NCBI GenBank assembly: GCA_963774555.1
Contig: CAVZFL010000001.1
Location: 1,804,253 to 1,868,252, forward strand
Length of the DNA stretch: 64,000 nucleotides
Direction: 5' to 3'
Source: VRUE01 sp963774555
GTDB lineage: Bacteria; Actinomycetota; Thermoleophilia; Solirubrobacterales; 70-9
In this document: positions 1 through 7,793 of the stretch, one piece after another
Layout: the number at the start of each line of letters is the position of its first letter
How positions within the stretch are numbered: the first letter of the stretch is position 1
Program-made: the position numbers and the translations under genes
The notes under the pieces: generated by a model
What the model saw: the letters and a program-made list of their open reading frames with translations, nothing else
Told to the model about the DNA's origin: nothing
Databases searched by the model: none

Positions 1-987
1 GAGCTCTTCTGGGGCGATGCCGGCATCGGCATGGCGATCATGGGCACCTCGCTCGCGGTCGCCGCGATCTTCGGGCAGGGGACCCCGGAGCAGATGGGCG
101 AGTGGATTCCGCAGTGCTTCGGCACCGCCGACGATCCCAAGGTCGCCGCTTTCTGCTCCTCGGAGCCCGATGCCGGCTCCGACGTCTCCGCGATCCGCAC
201 CACCGCCAAGTACGACGAGGCGACCGACGAGTGGGTGCTGAACGGCCAGAAGGCCTGGGCGACCAACGGCGGCATCGCCGACGTCCACGTCGTCATCGCC
301 ACCGTCGACCGCGAGCTGCGCTCGCGCGGCCACGCCGCTTTCGTCATCCCGCCCGGCACCAAGGGCTGCGAGCAGGGCGCCAAGGTGAAGAAGCACGGCC
401 TGCGCGCCTCGCACACCGCCGACGTCCACCTCGACGACTGCCGGATCCCGGGCTCATGCCTGCTGGGCGGCAAGGAGAAGCTCGACGAACGCCTCGCCCG
501 CGTGCGCGAGGGCAAGCGCTCCAAGTCGCAGGCGGCGATGCAGACCTTCGAGGCCAGCCGCCCGACCGTCGGCGCCCAGGCGCTCGGCATCGCCCGCGCC
601 GCCTACGAGTACGCGCTCGGCTACGCCAAAGAGCGCCAGCAGTTCGGCCGCGCGATCATCGAGAACCAGTCGATCGCCTTCACCCTCGCCGACATGAAGC
701 TGGAGATCGACGCCGCCCGGCTGCTCGTCTGGCGCGCCGCCTGGATGGGGCGCAACGGCCAGAAGTTCGAGAACGCCGAGGGCTCGATGTCAAAGCTCAA
801 GGCCGGCGAGGTCGCCGTCTGGTCGACCGAGCGGGCGATCCAGATCCTCGGCGGCAACGGCTACACCCGCGAGTTCCCGGTCGAGCGCATGCACCGCGAC
901 GCCAAGATCTACACGATCTTCGAGGGCACCTCAGAGATCCAGCGCCTGGTCATCTCCCGCGCGATCTCCGGCGTCCACGTCCAGTAG
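1..987 (+). CDS. Acyl-CoA dehydrogenase, C-terminal part (5' end outside window)
   Basis: The reading frame is open from the first base, so the gene starts upstream. It encodes an FAD-dependent acyl-CoA dehydrogenase, which introduces the alpha-beta double bond in acyl-CoA thioesters. The family signature CSSEPDAGSDVSA (from about nt 154) and the C-terminal FEGTSEIQRLVISR block (about nt 919-960) are present. The latter carries the Glu often used as catalytic base. The substrate chain length cannot be told from sequence. It is convergent with nfo, and the 460 bp between them hold two long palindromes. Confidence 0.92.
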   Translation, partial: ELFWGDAGIGMAIMGTSLAVAAIFGQGTPEQMGEWIPQCFGTADDPKVAAFCSSEPDAGSDVSAIRTTAKYDEATDEWVLNGQKAWATNGGIADVHVVIATVDRELRSRGHAAFVIPPGTKGCEQGAKVKKHGLRASHTADVHLDDCRIPGSCLLGGKEKLDERLARVREGKRSKSQAAMQTFEASRPTVGAQALGIARAAYEYALGYAKERQQFGRAIIENQSIAFTLADMKLEIDAARLLVWRAAWMGRNGQKFENAEGSMSKLKAGEVAVWSTERAIQILGGNGYTREFPVERMHRDAKIYTIFEGTSEIQRLVISRAISGVHVQ

Positions 988-1066
988 CTGATCACAAGAT
1001 TTGACGGCGGGAGAGCGGGGGCCGCGCAAGCGGGCCCCCGTCGCCTGCCTCGAGCGCCTATTGGTA

Positions 1067-1223
1067 GGAGGAGCTCGGTTGGTCTCTGAGTGAATTGATG
1101 TCGCACGCGCACGCTCCGCGTGCGCTTAGCGACGATGTTGGAGCGCGGCTGACGCCGCGCAAGTAGCAGATTGCATATGGCGGCCTGCGGCCACATTCAC
1201 TCAGAGACCAACCGGGCTCCTCC
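1067..1223. repeat. Long palindromic element A (29-bp stem)
   Basis: Arms 1067-1095 and 1195-1223 are reverse complements at 28 of 29 positions; the exception (1075/1215) is a T-G wobble. The 99-nt loop holds further hairpins, including a 7-bp GC stem around 1144-1161. Read on the minus strand, the loop shares ATGCAATC and the hairpin TGCGCGGCGTCAGCCGCGC with element B, so A and B are inverted copies of one family. It lies between convergent genes. It could be a REP/BIME-like repeat, a structured RNA or a bidirectional terminator. Confidence 0.85.
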
Positions 1224-1305
1224 CGTCCACACGGGTGGCAGACGACGACGGCCGGATGAGCTGTGAGCTTGTTCAGCTCGAAACGGTGAGCGGGCCGCAT
1301 CGAGG

Positions 1306-1449
1306 GAGGGATGGCGGTGGCCCTCTTCGGGAATGTCGCGAAGCGGCGGAAATGCAATCCGGTTCTGCGCGGCGCCAGCCGCGCACCAGATTCACCTCAG
1401 CGCGAAGCGCTGGGGTGTCAATTCCCGAAGAGGGCCACCGCCATCCCTC
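1306..1449. repeat. Long palindromic element B (29-bp perfect stem)
   Basis: Arms 1306-1334 and 1421-1449 are perfect 29-bp reverse complements around an 86-nt loop. The loop contains a GCGCGGC/GCCGCGC hairpin with a GCCA loop and a CAGCGC-GAA-GCGCTG hairpin. Compared with element A, 18 of 29 arm positions are identical. The 11 differences are matched on the opposite arm (one leaves a wobble in A), so the stem, not its sequence, is kept. The right arm overlaps the nfo stop codon. Nothing else is visible in 988-1447 apart from elements A and B. Confidence 0.87.
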
Positions 1450-2311
1450 ACCCCTTACGTCTCTTGAGCCCAGCTTTCCTAAGGCGCTTCGCAGCCGCCA
1501 CTTCTTTCTTGTCTGGCCCTTTCTTGGCTGGACCAGGCGTCTCAAGAGTGGCCGGCAGGCCCTCGAAGCGGGGCTCGGAGAGGAAGGCGGCGAGGCCCTG
1601 CTTGCCCATCTCGCCCTTGCCGAGGTTGGCGTGGCGGTCGCGGCAGGAGCCGAGCGGGGCGGCGGCGTCGTTGACGTGGAGGCAGCGGAGGCGGTCGAGG
1701 CCGACCTTGGCGTCGGCTTCGTCGACGACGGCGGCCAGGTGCGCCTCGTCGGTGACGTCGTAGCCCTGGACGAAGAGGTGGCAGGAGTCGAGGCAGAGGC
1801 CGAGGCGCTTGCCGCTGCCGGCGAGCTCGATCAGCTCGGCCGTCTGGTCGAAGTCGCGGCCGAGCAGGCCTTTGTGGCCGGCGGTCTGCTCGAGCAGGAG
1901 GTTGCAGCGATCGCTGTCTTTGAGCGCGGCGGCGATCGTCTTGCCGGCCCGTTTCATCGACGGTCCCAGCGGCTCTTTCACCTGGGCCCCCGGGTGGAGG
2001 ACAACGCCGGCGGCGCCGATCTCGTCGCCGATCCGCAACGCGTGCGTCAGCGACGCCAACGACTTCTTGCGCAGCTCCTTGTCTTTGCTGGCGCAATTGA
2101 TCAGGTAAACGGCGTGGATCACCACCGCTTCGACCGGCGAACCCGCCATCGCCTCCTTGAAAGCGGCGAAGTCCTCCGGCCCGTATTTGGTCGGCCGCCA
2201 CATCCGCGGGCTCTGGTTGAAGATCTGAATCGATTCGCAACCGCGCTCGGTCCCGCGCTCGATCGCCTTGTCCAGCCCGCCGGCTGTGGAAACATGCGCC
2301 CCGATCAACAT
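1448..2311 (-). CDS. nfo: Deoxyribonuclease IV (AP endonuclease family 2)
   Basis: This 287-residue protein starts MLIGAHVSTAGGLDKAIERG, the usual start of EndoIV-type apurinic/apyrimidinic endonucleases. These are Zn-dependent TIM-barrel enzymes that cut 5' of abasic sites in base excision repair. Metal-binding family blocks are visible (VVLHPGAQ, LLLEQTAG, GLCLDSCHLF, LHVNDAAAPLGSCRDRHANLGKG, ATLETPG). The C-terminus is Lys/Arg-rich. GGAGGA at about 2322-2327, inside gltX, is a plausible ribosome binding site. The start codon overlaps that of the divergent gltX gene (shared CATG, 2309-2312). Confidence 0.95.
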   Translation of the reverse strand: MLIGAHVSTAGGLDKAIERGTERGCESIQIFNQSPRMWRPTKYGPEDFAAFKEAMAGSPVEAVVIHAVYLINCASKDKELRKKSLASLTHALRIGDEIGAAGVVLHPGAQVKEPLGPSMKRAGKTIAAALKDSDRCNLLLEQTAGHKGLLGRDFDQTAELIELAGSGKRLGLCLDSCHLFVQGYDVTDEAHLAAVVDEADAKVGLDRLRCLHVNDAAAPLGSCRDRHANLGKGEMGKQGLAAFLSEPRFEGLPATLETPGPAKKGPDKKEVAAAKRLRKAGLKRRKG

Positions 2312-3674
2312 GTCAGAAGAAATCCTCCGCTATCGCTTTGCTCCCTCGCCGACCGGTGCGCTGCACATCGGCGGGGCGAGGACGGCACTCTACAACTGGC
2401 TTGCGGCGCGTCATGGCGGCGGCGAGCTGGTTTTGCGGATCGAGGACACCGATCGGGAGCGCTCCACGGAGGAGAACGTGGAGCAGATTCTCGATGCGCT
2501 GCGCTGGCTGGAGCTCGACTGGGACCAGGGGCCGGTGTCGCAGGCTGAACGAGCCGAGCGCCATGCTGCGGCGCTGGAGAAGCTGCTCGACTCCGGAGCC
2601 GCCTATCGCGATTCGGCGACAGCCAAGGACGTCGAGGCCTGGAAGGCCGAGCACGGCGCCGATCGGGGCTACCGCGGGACGCCGAGCGAGGAGCCCGGCG
2701 CGGCGGTGCGGCTGCGGGTGCCCGACGAGGGGGAGACCGTGGTCGAGGACCTGATCCGCGGTCGGGTCGCCTTCCCCAACCGCAGCTACGACGATTTCGT
2801 CATCGCCCGCGGCGACGGCTCGGTTCTCTACAACTTCGCCGTTGCGGTCGACGACGCCGAGATGGGGATCACCGAGGTGGTGCGGGGCGACGACCATCTC
2901 TCCAACACCCCCAAGCAGCTGCTGGTCCTCGCCGCGCTCGGCCATGGGGCGCCGCGCTACGCGCACCTGCCGCTCCTGCACGGGCCCGACGGCAAGAAGC
3001 TCTCCAAGCGCCACGGCGCCGCCTCGGTGCAGGAGCTGCGCGAGGCAGGCTACCTGCCGGCGGCAGTGCGCAACTACCTCGCCCTGCTGGGCTGGGGGAC
3101 CGACGACGACACCACGCTGATGCCGACCGCCGAGCTGGTCGAGCGTTTCCGGGTCGAGGACGTCGGCAGATCGGCGGCGATCTTCGACGAGAAGAAGCTG
3201 CGCTGGGTCAACGGCCGCTTCATGCGCGAGCTGCCGCTCGACGAGTACACGGCCGCGGTCGCCCGCCACCTCGGCCGCGACGCCGACGAGCGCCTGCGCG
3301 CCGCCTGCGAGATCGCCCAGGAGAAAGCCCAGACGCTGAGCGAGGTCTGGCCGCTGATCCGCTTCCTCTTCGAGCCGCCGGTCTCAGACGAGAAGGCCTG
3401 GGGCAAGGTGATGCGCGACGGCGCGGCGACGGCGCTGGAGGCCTCTCGCGAGGCGCTGGCCGGCACCGCGGACTTCGACGCCGAGGCGGTCGAGGCGGCG
3501 CTCGCACCCCTGCCGGAGCGGCTCGACGCCAAGCCGGGCAAGGTCTTCCAGCCGATCCGGGTGGCGATCACGGGCACGTCGGTCTCGCCGGGGATCTTCG
3601 AGTCGCTTGCGGTTCTGGGTCGCGAGGAATCGCTGGGTCGGATCGACTCGGCCCTCGCTCGCCTGCGTTCCTGA
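2310..3674 (+). CDS. gltX: Glutamyl-tRNA synthetase
   Basis: This 454-residue class I aminoacyl-tRNA synthetase attaches Glu to tRNA. RFAPSPTGALHIGGARTAL (residues 9-27) holds the HIGH-type motif and KKLSKRHGA (about residue 230) the KMSKR-type motif. Since gatCAB is also in the window, the enzyme may be non-discriminating and feed Gln-tRNA synthesis by transamidation; that is inference. The ATG at 2310 fits the family N-terminus; an in-frame ATG at 2268 would extend into nfo and is rejected. There is no obvious ribosome binding site. Confidence 0.95.
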   Translation: MSEEILRYRFAPSPTGALHIGGARTALYNWLAARHGGGELVLRIEDTDRERSTEENVEQILDALRWLELDWDQGPVSQAERAERHAAALEKLLDSGAAYRDSATAKDVEAWKAEHGADRGYRGTPSEEPGAAVRLRVPDEGETVVEDLIRGRVAFPNRSYDDFVIARGDGSVLYNFAVAVDDAEMGITEVVRGDDHLSNTPKQLLVLAALGHGAPRYAHLPLLHGPDGKKLSKRHGAASVQELREAGYLPAAVRNYLALLGWGTDDDTTLMPTAELVERFRVEDVGRSAAIFDEKKLRWVNGRFMRELPLDEYTAAVARHLGRDADERLRAACEIAQEKAQTLSEVWPLIRFLFEPPVSDEKAWGKVMRDGAATALEASREALAGTADFDAEAVEAALAPLPERLDAKPGKVFQPIRVAITGTSVSPGIFESLAVLGREESLGRIDSALARLRS

Positions 3675-3691
3675 CGGGACAACGGCAGCGC

Positions 3692-3746
3692 CCAAATCCA
3701 ACCCATTTGGACAAATGGCCAGCAAGCAATCCCCAATTTTGGGGAT
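3692..3746. other. Two small hairpins downstream of gltX
   Basis: CCAAAT (3692-3697) pairs with ATTTGG (3705-3710), and ATCCCC (3729-3734) pairs with GGGGAT (3741-3746) around AATTTT. They lie in the 132-bp gap before the HDOD regulator and may end gltX transcription or form part of the next promoter. No T-run follows. Confidence 0.35.
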
Positions 3747-3806
3747 GCGGGGGCTAAACCGTGCGTCCTCGTCTGCCGATGAGCCTTGCGGAGCCTGATT
3801 TCCGCC

Positions 3807-4886
3807 ATGGAGACCACGAAACCGCACAGCAACGGCAAGGTGAAGCCGGGCGCCGCCCGTCGCAAGGACGCCGGCAAGCCGGCGCCGGGCGCCCGTCTCG
3901 CCGCCGCCTTCGAGGCGGTCGAGAAATTCCCCGTCCTGCTCGAGTCCCGGGCCCGGGTGATGCAGGCGGCGACCGCCGAGACCGCCCGTCTCGGCGATCT
4001 GGTCGAGACCGTCGGCTCCGACGTCGGCCTGGCGATCTCGGTGCTGCGCTTCGCCAACCGCAGTGGCGGCGCCGGCTCGGTCGGCAGCATCCCGGCGGCG
4101 ATCGACGTGCTCAAACCTTCTGGCGTGCTGGCGATCGCCGGCACCGCCCCGGTCTTCGACTTCTTCGAGACCAACGGCGGCCGCGAGATGCGGCCCGAGC
4201 GATTCCGCGTGCACGCGCTCGCCACCCAGCAGGCCGCCGATGAGATCGGTCGCGCAATTGGCTGGGAGGACCGCGACGAGCTGGCGGTCGCCGCGCTCCT
4301 GCACGACATCGGCCGCCTGGTGATCGCGAACCTGCACCCGGGCGATCGCGGCCACCTCGATGCCGTGATCAAGACCCCCGAGCAGCGACTGCGCGAGGAA
4401 CGCGACCGCCTCGGCATCGACCATGCCCTCGTCGGCGGCGTGCTGGCGCGGCGCTGGAACCTGCCGTCGCGGATTGCCGTCGCGATCGAGCGCCACCACG
4501 CCGACGACGCCGACGGCCTCGCCGCCGTGGTCGCGACCGCCGACATGGTCGCCCACTACGCCCAGGGGGAGGCGGTAGCCCCCGAGCGGCTGCACGCCGC
4601 CGCCAAACGCTGCGGTTTCGGCCCCGACGCCCTCCGCGCCCTCCTCTACGAGCTTCCCTACGCCGGTGCAGACGCCGACCGGGTCTCCGAGCCGTGCCCG
4701 CTCTCGGCCCGTGAGCTGGACGTCCTGCGCCACCTCTCCGAGGGCATGGTCTACAAGCAGATCGCCGGCGAGATGCAGCTCTCGGTCTCGACCATCCGGA
4801 CCCACCTGCACAACGTCTACGGCAAGATCGGCGCCGTCGACCGCGCCCAGGCCGTGCTCACCGCGCGCGACCGCGGCTGGATCTAA
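3807..4886 (+). CDS. HDOD-domain protein with C-terminal LuxR helix-turn-helix
   Basis: About 359 residues. The N-terminal two thirds is an HDOD-type domain: repeated Ala-rich helices and an HD-like motif LLHDIGRLVI near residue 164, with HHADDADGL further on. The C-terminus (about residues 298-350) is a GerE/LuxR DNA-binding domain, LSARELDVLRHLSEGMVYKQ onward, with the recognition helix STIRTHLHNVYGKIG. HDOD modules usually act in signalling, so this looks like a one-component regulator. A TTG at 3786 is an alternative start. It is convergent with the response regulator at 4911-5591. Confidence 0.8.
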   Translation: METTKPHSNGKVKPGAARRKDAGKPAPGARLAAAFEAVEKFPVLLESRARVMQAATAETARLGDLVETVGSDVGLAISVLRFANRSGGAGSVGSIPAAIDVLKPSGVLAIAGTAPVFDFFETNGGREMRPERFRVHALATQQAADEIGRAIGWEDRDELAVAALLHDIGRLVIANLHPGDRGHLDAVIKTPEQRLREERDRLGIDHALVGGVLARRWNLPSRIAVAIERHHADDADGLAAVVATADMVAHYAQGEAVAPERLHAAAKRCGFGPDALRALLYELPYAGADADRVSEPCPLSARELDVLRHLSEGMVYKQIAGEMQLSVSTIRTHLHNVYGKIGAVDRAQAVLTARDRGWI

Positions 4887-4910
4887 AGAACATTCCGCCT
4901 CGCTAATCGG

Positions 4911-5591
4911 TCACTCGATCAGCGATTCGCGCATCGCGATCGCCACCGCGTGGGTCCTGTTGCGTGCGCCCAGCCGCCCCAGGGCGTTCTTGGTGTGCGT
5001 CTTGATCGTTTCCTCGCTGAGGTCGAGCTCGCGGGCGGCGACCGTGGTCGATTCGCCGTTGGCGAGGAGCTGGAGGATTTCGCGCTGGCGCTTGGTCAGC
5101 TTGCCGCGGCTGCCGCGCGGCGGCACCGCGGGGTCGACGAAGCGCTCCTGGGCCAGGGCCGCCTGAACCGCCTGCTGGAGCAGCTCGGCGGTGGCCGTGC
5201 GGGAGACGTAGGCGCTGGCGCCGGCCTGCAGCGCGGCGCTCGCCAGGTGGCGCTCCGGCCGCTCGCCATGGGCGACGATCCCGAGGCTGGGCTCGGTTTT
5301 GAGCAGGGCGCGGATCGCCTCGGTGGCGCCGATCGGCTCCACCTCGAGGCCGTCTGCCCCGCGCCGCATATCGAGCACGGCAACGTCGAAGCTGCCGATG
5401 TCCCGCACCAGCTCGACCCCCTCGTCGCGGCTGACGGCTTCTTGGATCTCGAAGCCGTCCTGAAGCACTCGGCGTATGCCGAGGCGGACGATCGGGTGAC
5501 CGTCGATGACCAGGCACTGTGGACGCTCGTTCAGGCTGCTTCCGATCTCTCGGTCTTCGCTGACGGCTCCATCGTCAGCCCTGGAGCCCAC
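4911..5591 (-). CDS. NarL/LuxR-family response regulator with atypical receiver
   Basis: 226 residues with a receiver domain followed by a LuxR-type helix-turn-helix (LTKRQREILQLLANGESTTV, then ELDLSEETIKTHTKNALGRLGA). The receiver keeps the phospho-acceptor Asp (VAVLDMRRG, about D74). However, the acidic pair is IDGHPI, the conserved Thr/Ser position reads IVAHG, and the invariant Lys region reads AYVSRTA with Arg instead of Lys. Phosphorylation control is therefore uncertain. No histidine kinase is adjacent. The GTG start has TAGGAT nine bases upstream, suggesting a leaderless mRNA. Confidence 0.82.
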   Translation of the reverse strand: MGSRADDGAVSEDREIGSSLNERPQCLVIDGHPIVRLGIRRVLQDGFEIQEAVSRDEGVELVRDIGSFDVAVLDMRRGADGLEVEPIGATEAIRALLKTEPSLGIVAHGERPERHLASAALQAGASAYVSRTATAELLQQAVQAALAQERFVDPAVPPRGSRGKLTKRQREILQLLANGESTTVAARELDLSEETIKTHTKNALGRLGARNRTHAVAIAMRESLIE

Positions 5592-5600
5592 AACGACTCG

Positions 5601-5637
5601 ATCCTAACTCAGCCGGGTCCGCGCGGTGCGGTAGAAC
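5601..5637. promoter_or_regulatory. Divergent leaderless-type promoters, response regulator / Rrf2
   Basis: On the minus strand TAGGAT (5606-5601) lies 9 bases before the GTG of the response regulator. On the plus strand TAGAAC (5632-5637) lies 7 bases before the GTG of the Rrf2 gene. Neither gene has a Shine-Dalgarno sequence. Confidence 0.5.
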
Positions 5638-5644
5638 AACCCTT

Positions 5645-6043
5645 GTGATCTCGATTACCTCCAAGTCGCGCTACGCCGTGGTCGCGATGGCGGAGCTCGC
5701 CCGCTCCGGCGAGCGGCCCGTGCCGATCAAGGAGCTGGCCGAGCGCCGGGACATTCCCGAGCAGTTCCTCGAGCAGCTCTTCTCGACCCTGCGCCGCAGC
5801 GGCCTGCTGACCAGCCACCGCGGGATGAAAGGCGGCTACACCCTCTCCCGCCCGGCCGAGGAGATCACCGTGCTCGAGGTCGTCCAAGCCCTCGACGGCA
5901 AGGTCGGCCAGGAGGCCGACGAGGCCGGCGGCATCTGGGCCGAGGGCGTCACCGCCCTGCGCAAGGTCTTCGGCCAGACCACGATCGCCGAAGTCGCCCG
6001 CCGCGAGGCCGAGGCGGCTGGCAGCGGCATGTACTTCATCTAG
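5645..6043 (+). CDS. Rrf2-family transcriptional regulator (CymR-like)
   Basis: 132 residues starting at GTG. The N-terminal winged helix matches the Rrf2 family: SKSRYAVVAMAELA, IKELAERRDIPEQFLEQLFSTLRR, GLLTSHRGMKGGYTLSRPAEEITVLEVVQALDG. No cysteine is present, so it cannot bind a cluster like IscR and resembles the cluster-free CymR type. CymR of Firmicutes represses cysteine synthesis with CysK as partner. Here cysK-cysE lie about 0.8 kb downstream on the same strand, which supports a sulfur-related role by context only. Confidence 0.85.
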   Translation: MISITSKSRYAVVAMAELARSGERPVPIKELAERRDIPEQFLEQLFSTLRRSGLLTSHRGMKGGYTLSRPAEEITVLEVVQALDGKVGQEADEAGGIWAEGVTALRKVFGQTTIAEVARREAEAAGSGMYFI

Positions 6044-6082
6044 TCGGAAACCGACGACAAAACATTCCGCCGCGATAGCGGC

Positions 6083-6088
6083 TACGTT
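6083..6088 (+). promoter_or_regulatory. Leaderless-type -10 box for the 6097 gene
   Basis: TACGTT ends 8 bases before the ATG at 6097. No ribosome binding site precedes the start. Confidence 0.4.
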
Positions 6089-6096
6089 GTTTTCCC

Positions 6097-6636
6097 ATGC
6101 CCCAAAACGAATCGCGCGAGCCGAATCCTGAGGCGATCGCCTGGTATGTCCGGCAAGCCGAGACGCTGCTCAACGACCTCCGAGAGCGAGTCCAGTCATT
6201 GCGTTCCCGTGGAGGCCAACTCGCCGGTTTTTCGGCAGCTGTAGTCGCTCTCGTCGGCGGCAACGCGGATCGGATTCTCAATGCCCTCGACGGAGTGCCT
6301 CGGGGTGTCACGGGGGCCGCTCTCTTGGCCGGGACAATCCTTCTCGTGGCGGCCCTAATTGCATCGATCCTCGGCGCTCCGTTCCGCCCCCAGTTGGTCT
6401 CGGACATCTCAGCGCGCGAGATTGCGAACTACACGACAGAGCGCTTCACGCACGAGCCTGACCTGTGGCGAGTCCATATCCGCACGATCAGGGGGCTCTT
6501 GGTTTCCATCGATTCGACGACCCGGATTGGCGATAGAGCTGCCACGACGTTGCGTTGGGCGGGCCTTCTATTTCTGCTCGGACTTCTCGCGGTGGGAGTT
6601 GCGCTCGGTATCCTTATTTTCAAGGTGACTTTCTGA
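6097..6636 (+). CDS. Membrane protein, three predicted TM helices (function unknown)
   Basis: 179 residues. An N-terminal helix (AIAWYVRQAETLLNDLRERV) precedes TM1 (about 40-56) and TM2 (about 71-93). A cytosolic helical stretch (about 100-150) follows, then TM3 (about 154-176). The plan of amphipathic helix, TM pair, helical domain and TM recalls SLATT/Pycsar-type membrane effectors, but no diagnostic motif is seen and no nucleotide cyclase is nearby. Codon use is less GC-biased than in neighbours, hinting at different origin. Its stop codon overlaps the start of a 37-codon gene. Confidence 0.65.
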   Translation: MPQNESREPNPEAIAWYVRQAETLLNDLRERVQSLRSRGGQLAGFSAAVVALVGGNADRILNALDGVPRGVTGAALLAGTILLVAALIASILGAPFRPQLVSDISAREIANYTTERFTHEPDLWRVHIRTIRGLLVSIDSTTRIGDRAATTLRWAGLLFLLGLLAVGVALGILIFKVTF

Positions 6637-6749
6637 TGACAAATGCTCCGCAACCGGAACCGGTGCAGCCCGCCCCGCCGCCGCCTGAGGTTCCCCTTGA
6701 CGAGACTTCCGCGCCCATTCACTACGAGGGCGATACGAGTTCGGTGTGA
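6636..6749 (+). CDS. Proline-rich small protein, 37 aa, coupled to upstream membrane gene
   Basis: The ATG overlaps the preceding TGA (TGATG), a typical arrangement for translational coupling. The peptide is MTNAPQPEPVQPAPPPPEVP followed by an acidic tail ending DTSSV. It has no TM segment and looks disordered. I do not recognise a family. The overlap and shared base composition argue that it is real and works with the 179-residue membrane protein. Confidence 0.5.
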   Translation: MTNAPQPEPVQPAPPPPEVPLDETSAPIHYEGDTSSV

Positions 6750-6869
6750 TCTGCCTCGGCGATCTCGCTGGATCAGGCCACGCCGTCCATCGATCAGACC
6801 CTTGACCGCCCGTATTGCGACGACGACGCTGACTGATCGCCCGCTCTCGGCCGCGTAGACCTAAAGCCC

Positions 6870-7793
6870 GTGCGGATTGGGGAAACGGCTGCGGCGGTTG
6901 TTGGGGAGACGCCTTTGGTCTCGCTTGCGCGGCTGGCGCAGGGGGTCGAGGCCGAGGTCTGCGTCAAGCTCGAGTACCTCAATCCCGGCGGCTCGGTCAA
7001 GGACCGGATCGGGGTGGCGATGATCGACGCGGCCGAGCGGGACGGGTTGATCGAGCCGGGGCGATCGGTGATCGTCGAGCCGACCAGCGGCAACACCGGG
7101 ATCGCCTTGGCAATGGTCTGCGCGGCGCGGGGCTACGAGCTGATTCTCACCCTGCCCGAGGGGATGAGCCGGGAGCGGGCGAAGCTGCTGCGTGCCTATG
7201 GGGCCGAAGTGAGGGAGACGCCGTCGCTGGGCGGGATGACTGAGGCGGTTGAGTTGGCCGAAGCGATCTGCGAGCAGCGCAAGGGCTTCATGCCGCAGCA
7301 GTTCTCCAACCCGGCCAACCCGGAGGTCCATCGGCGGACCACGGCGGAGGAGATCTGGCGCGACACGGATGGCGAAGTCGGCGCCTTCGTCGCCGGGGTC
7401 GGTACCGGCGGCACGATCACCGGCGTGGGGGGGATGCTGCGCGAGCGCAGTCCCGAGACGCTCGTTGTCGCGGTGGAGCCGGCGACTTCGCCGGTGCTTT
7501 CCGGTGGAGTGGCGGGCCCCCACAAGATCCAGGGAATCGGCGCCGGCTTCGTCCCCGCGGTGCTCGACCGCTCGGTGATCGACGAGGTGATCGGCGTCGG
7601 CGACGAGGACGCGCTGGAGACCGCCCGCCTCGCCGCCCAGCGCGACGGCATCCTCGCCGGCATCTCCGCCGGCGCCAACATCAAGGCGGCGCTTGAGGTT
7701 GCGGCACGGCCGGAGATGGCTGGCAAACGGGTGGTGACGATCGTCTGTGACTCGGGCGAGCGCTACGTGTCCCTACCCTTCTTCTCACCATGA
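6870..7793 (+). CDS. cysK: Cysteine synthase A (O-acetylserine sulfhydrylase)
   Basis: 307 residues from a GTG start. It makes cysteine from O-acetylserine and sulfide using PLP. The PLP Lys lies in NPGGSVKDR (about K44), the substrate loop is TSGNTGIA (about 72), and the phosphate loop is GVGTGGTITGVG. The C-terminus ends in a Ser/Phe-rich stretch. Its stop overlaps the cysE start by four bases (ATGA), so cysK and cysE are one operon. TAGACC ends 8 bases before the GTG and may be a leaderless -10. Rrf2 upstream is a candidate regulator. Confidence 0.95.
   Translation: MRIGETAAAVVGETPLVSLARLAQGVEAEVCVKLEYLNPGGSVKDRIGVAMIDAAERDGLIEPGRSVIVEPTSGNTGIALAMVCAARGYELILTLPEGMSRERAKLLRAYGAEVRETPSLGGMTEAVELAEAICEQRKGFMPQQFSNPANPEVHRRTTAEEIWRDTDGEVGAFVAGVGTGGTITGVGGMLRERSPETLVVAVEPATSPVLSGGVAGPHKIQGIGAGFVPAVLDRSVIDEVIGVGDEDALETARLAAQRDGILAGISAGANIKAALEVAARPEMAGKRVVTIVCDSGERYVSLPFFSP

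Noticed and set aside
1067..1449. Insertion sequence ends or CRISPR-like array
   Set aside because: There is no transposase frame, no target duplication that I can see, and the repeats are palindromes with variable arms rather than direct repeats with spacers.
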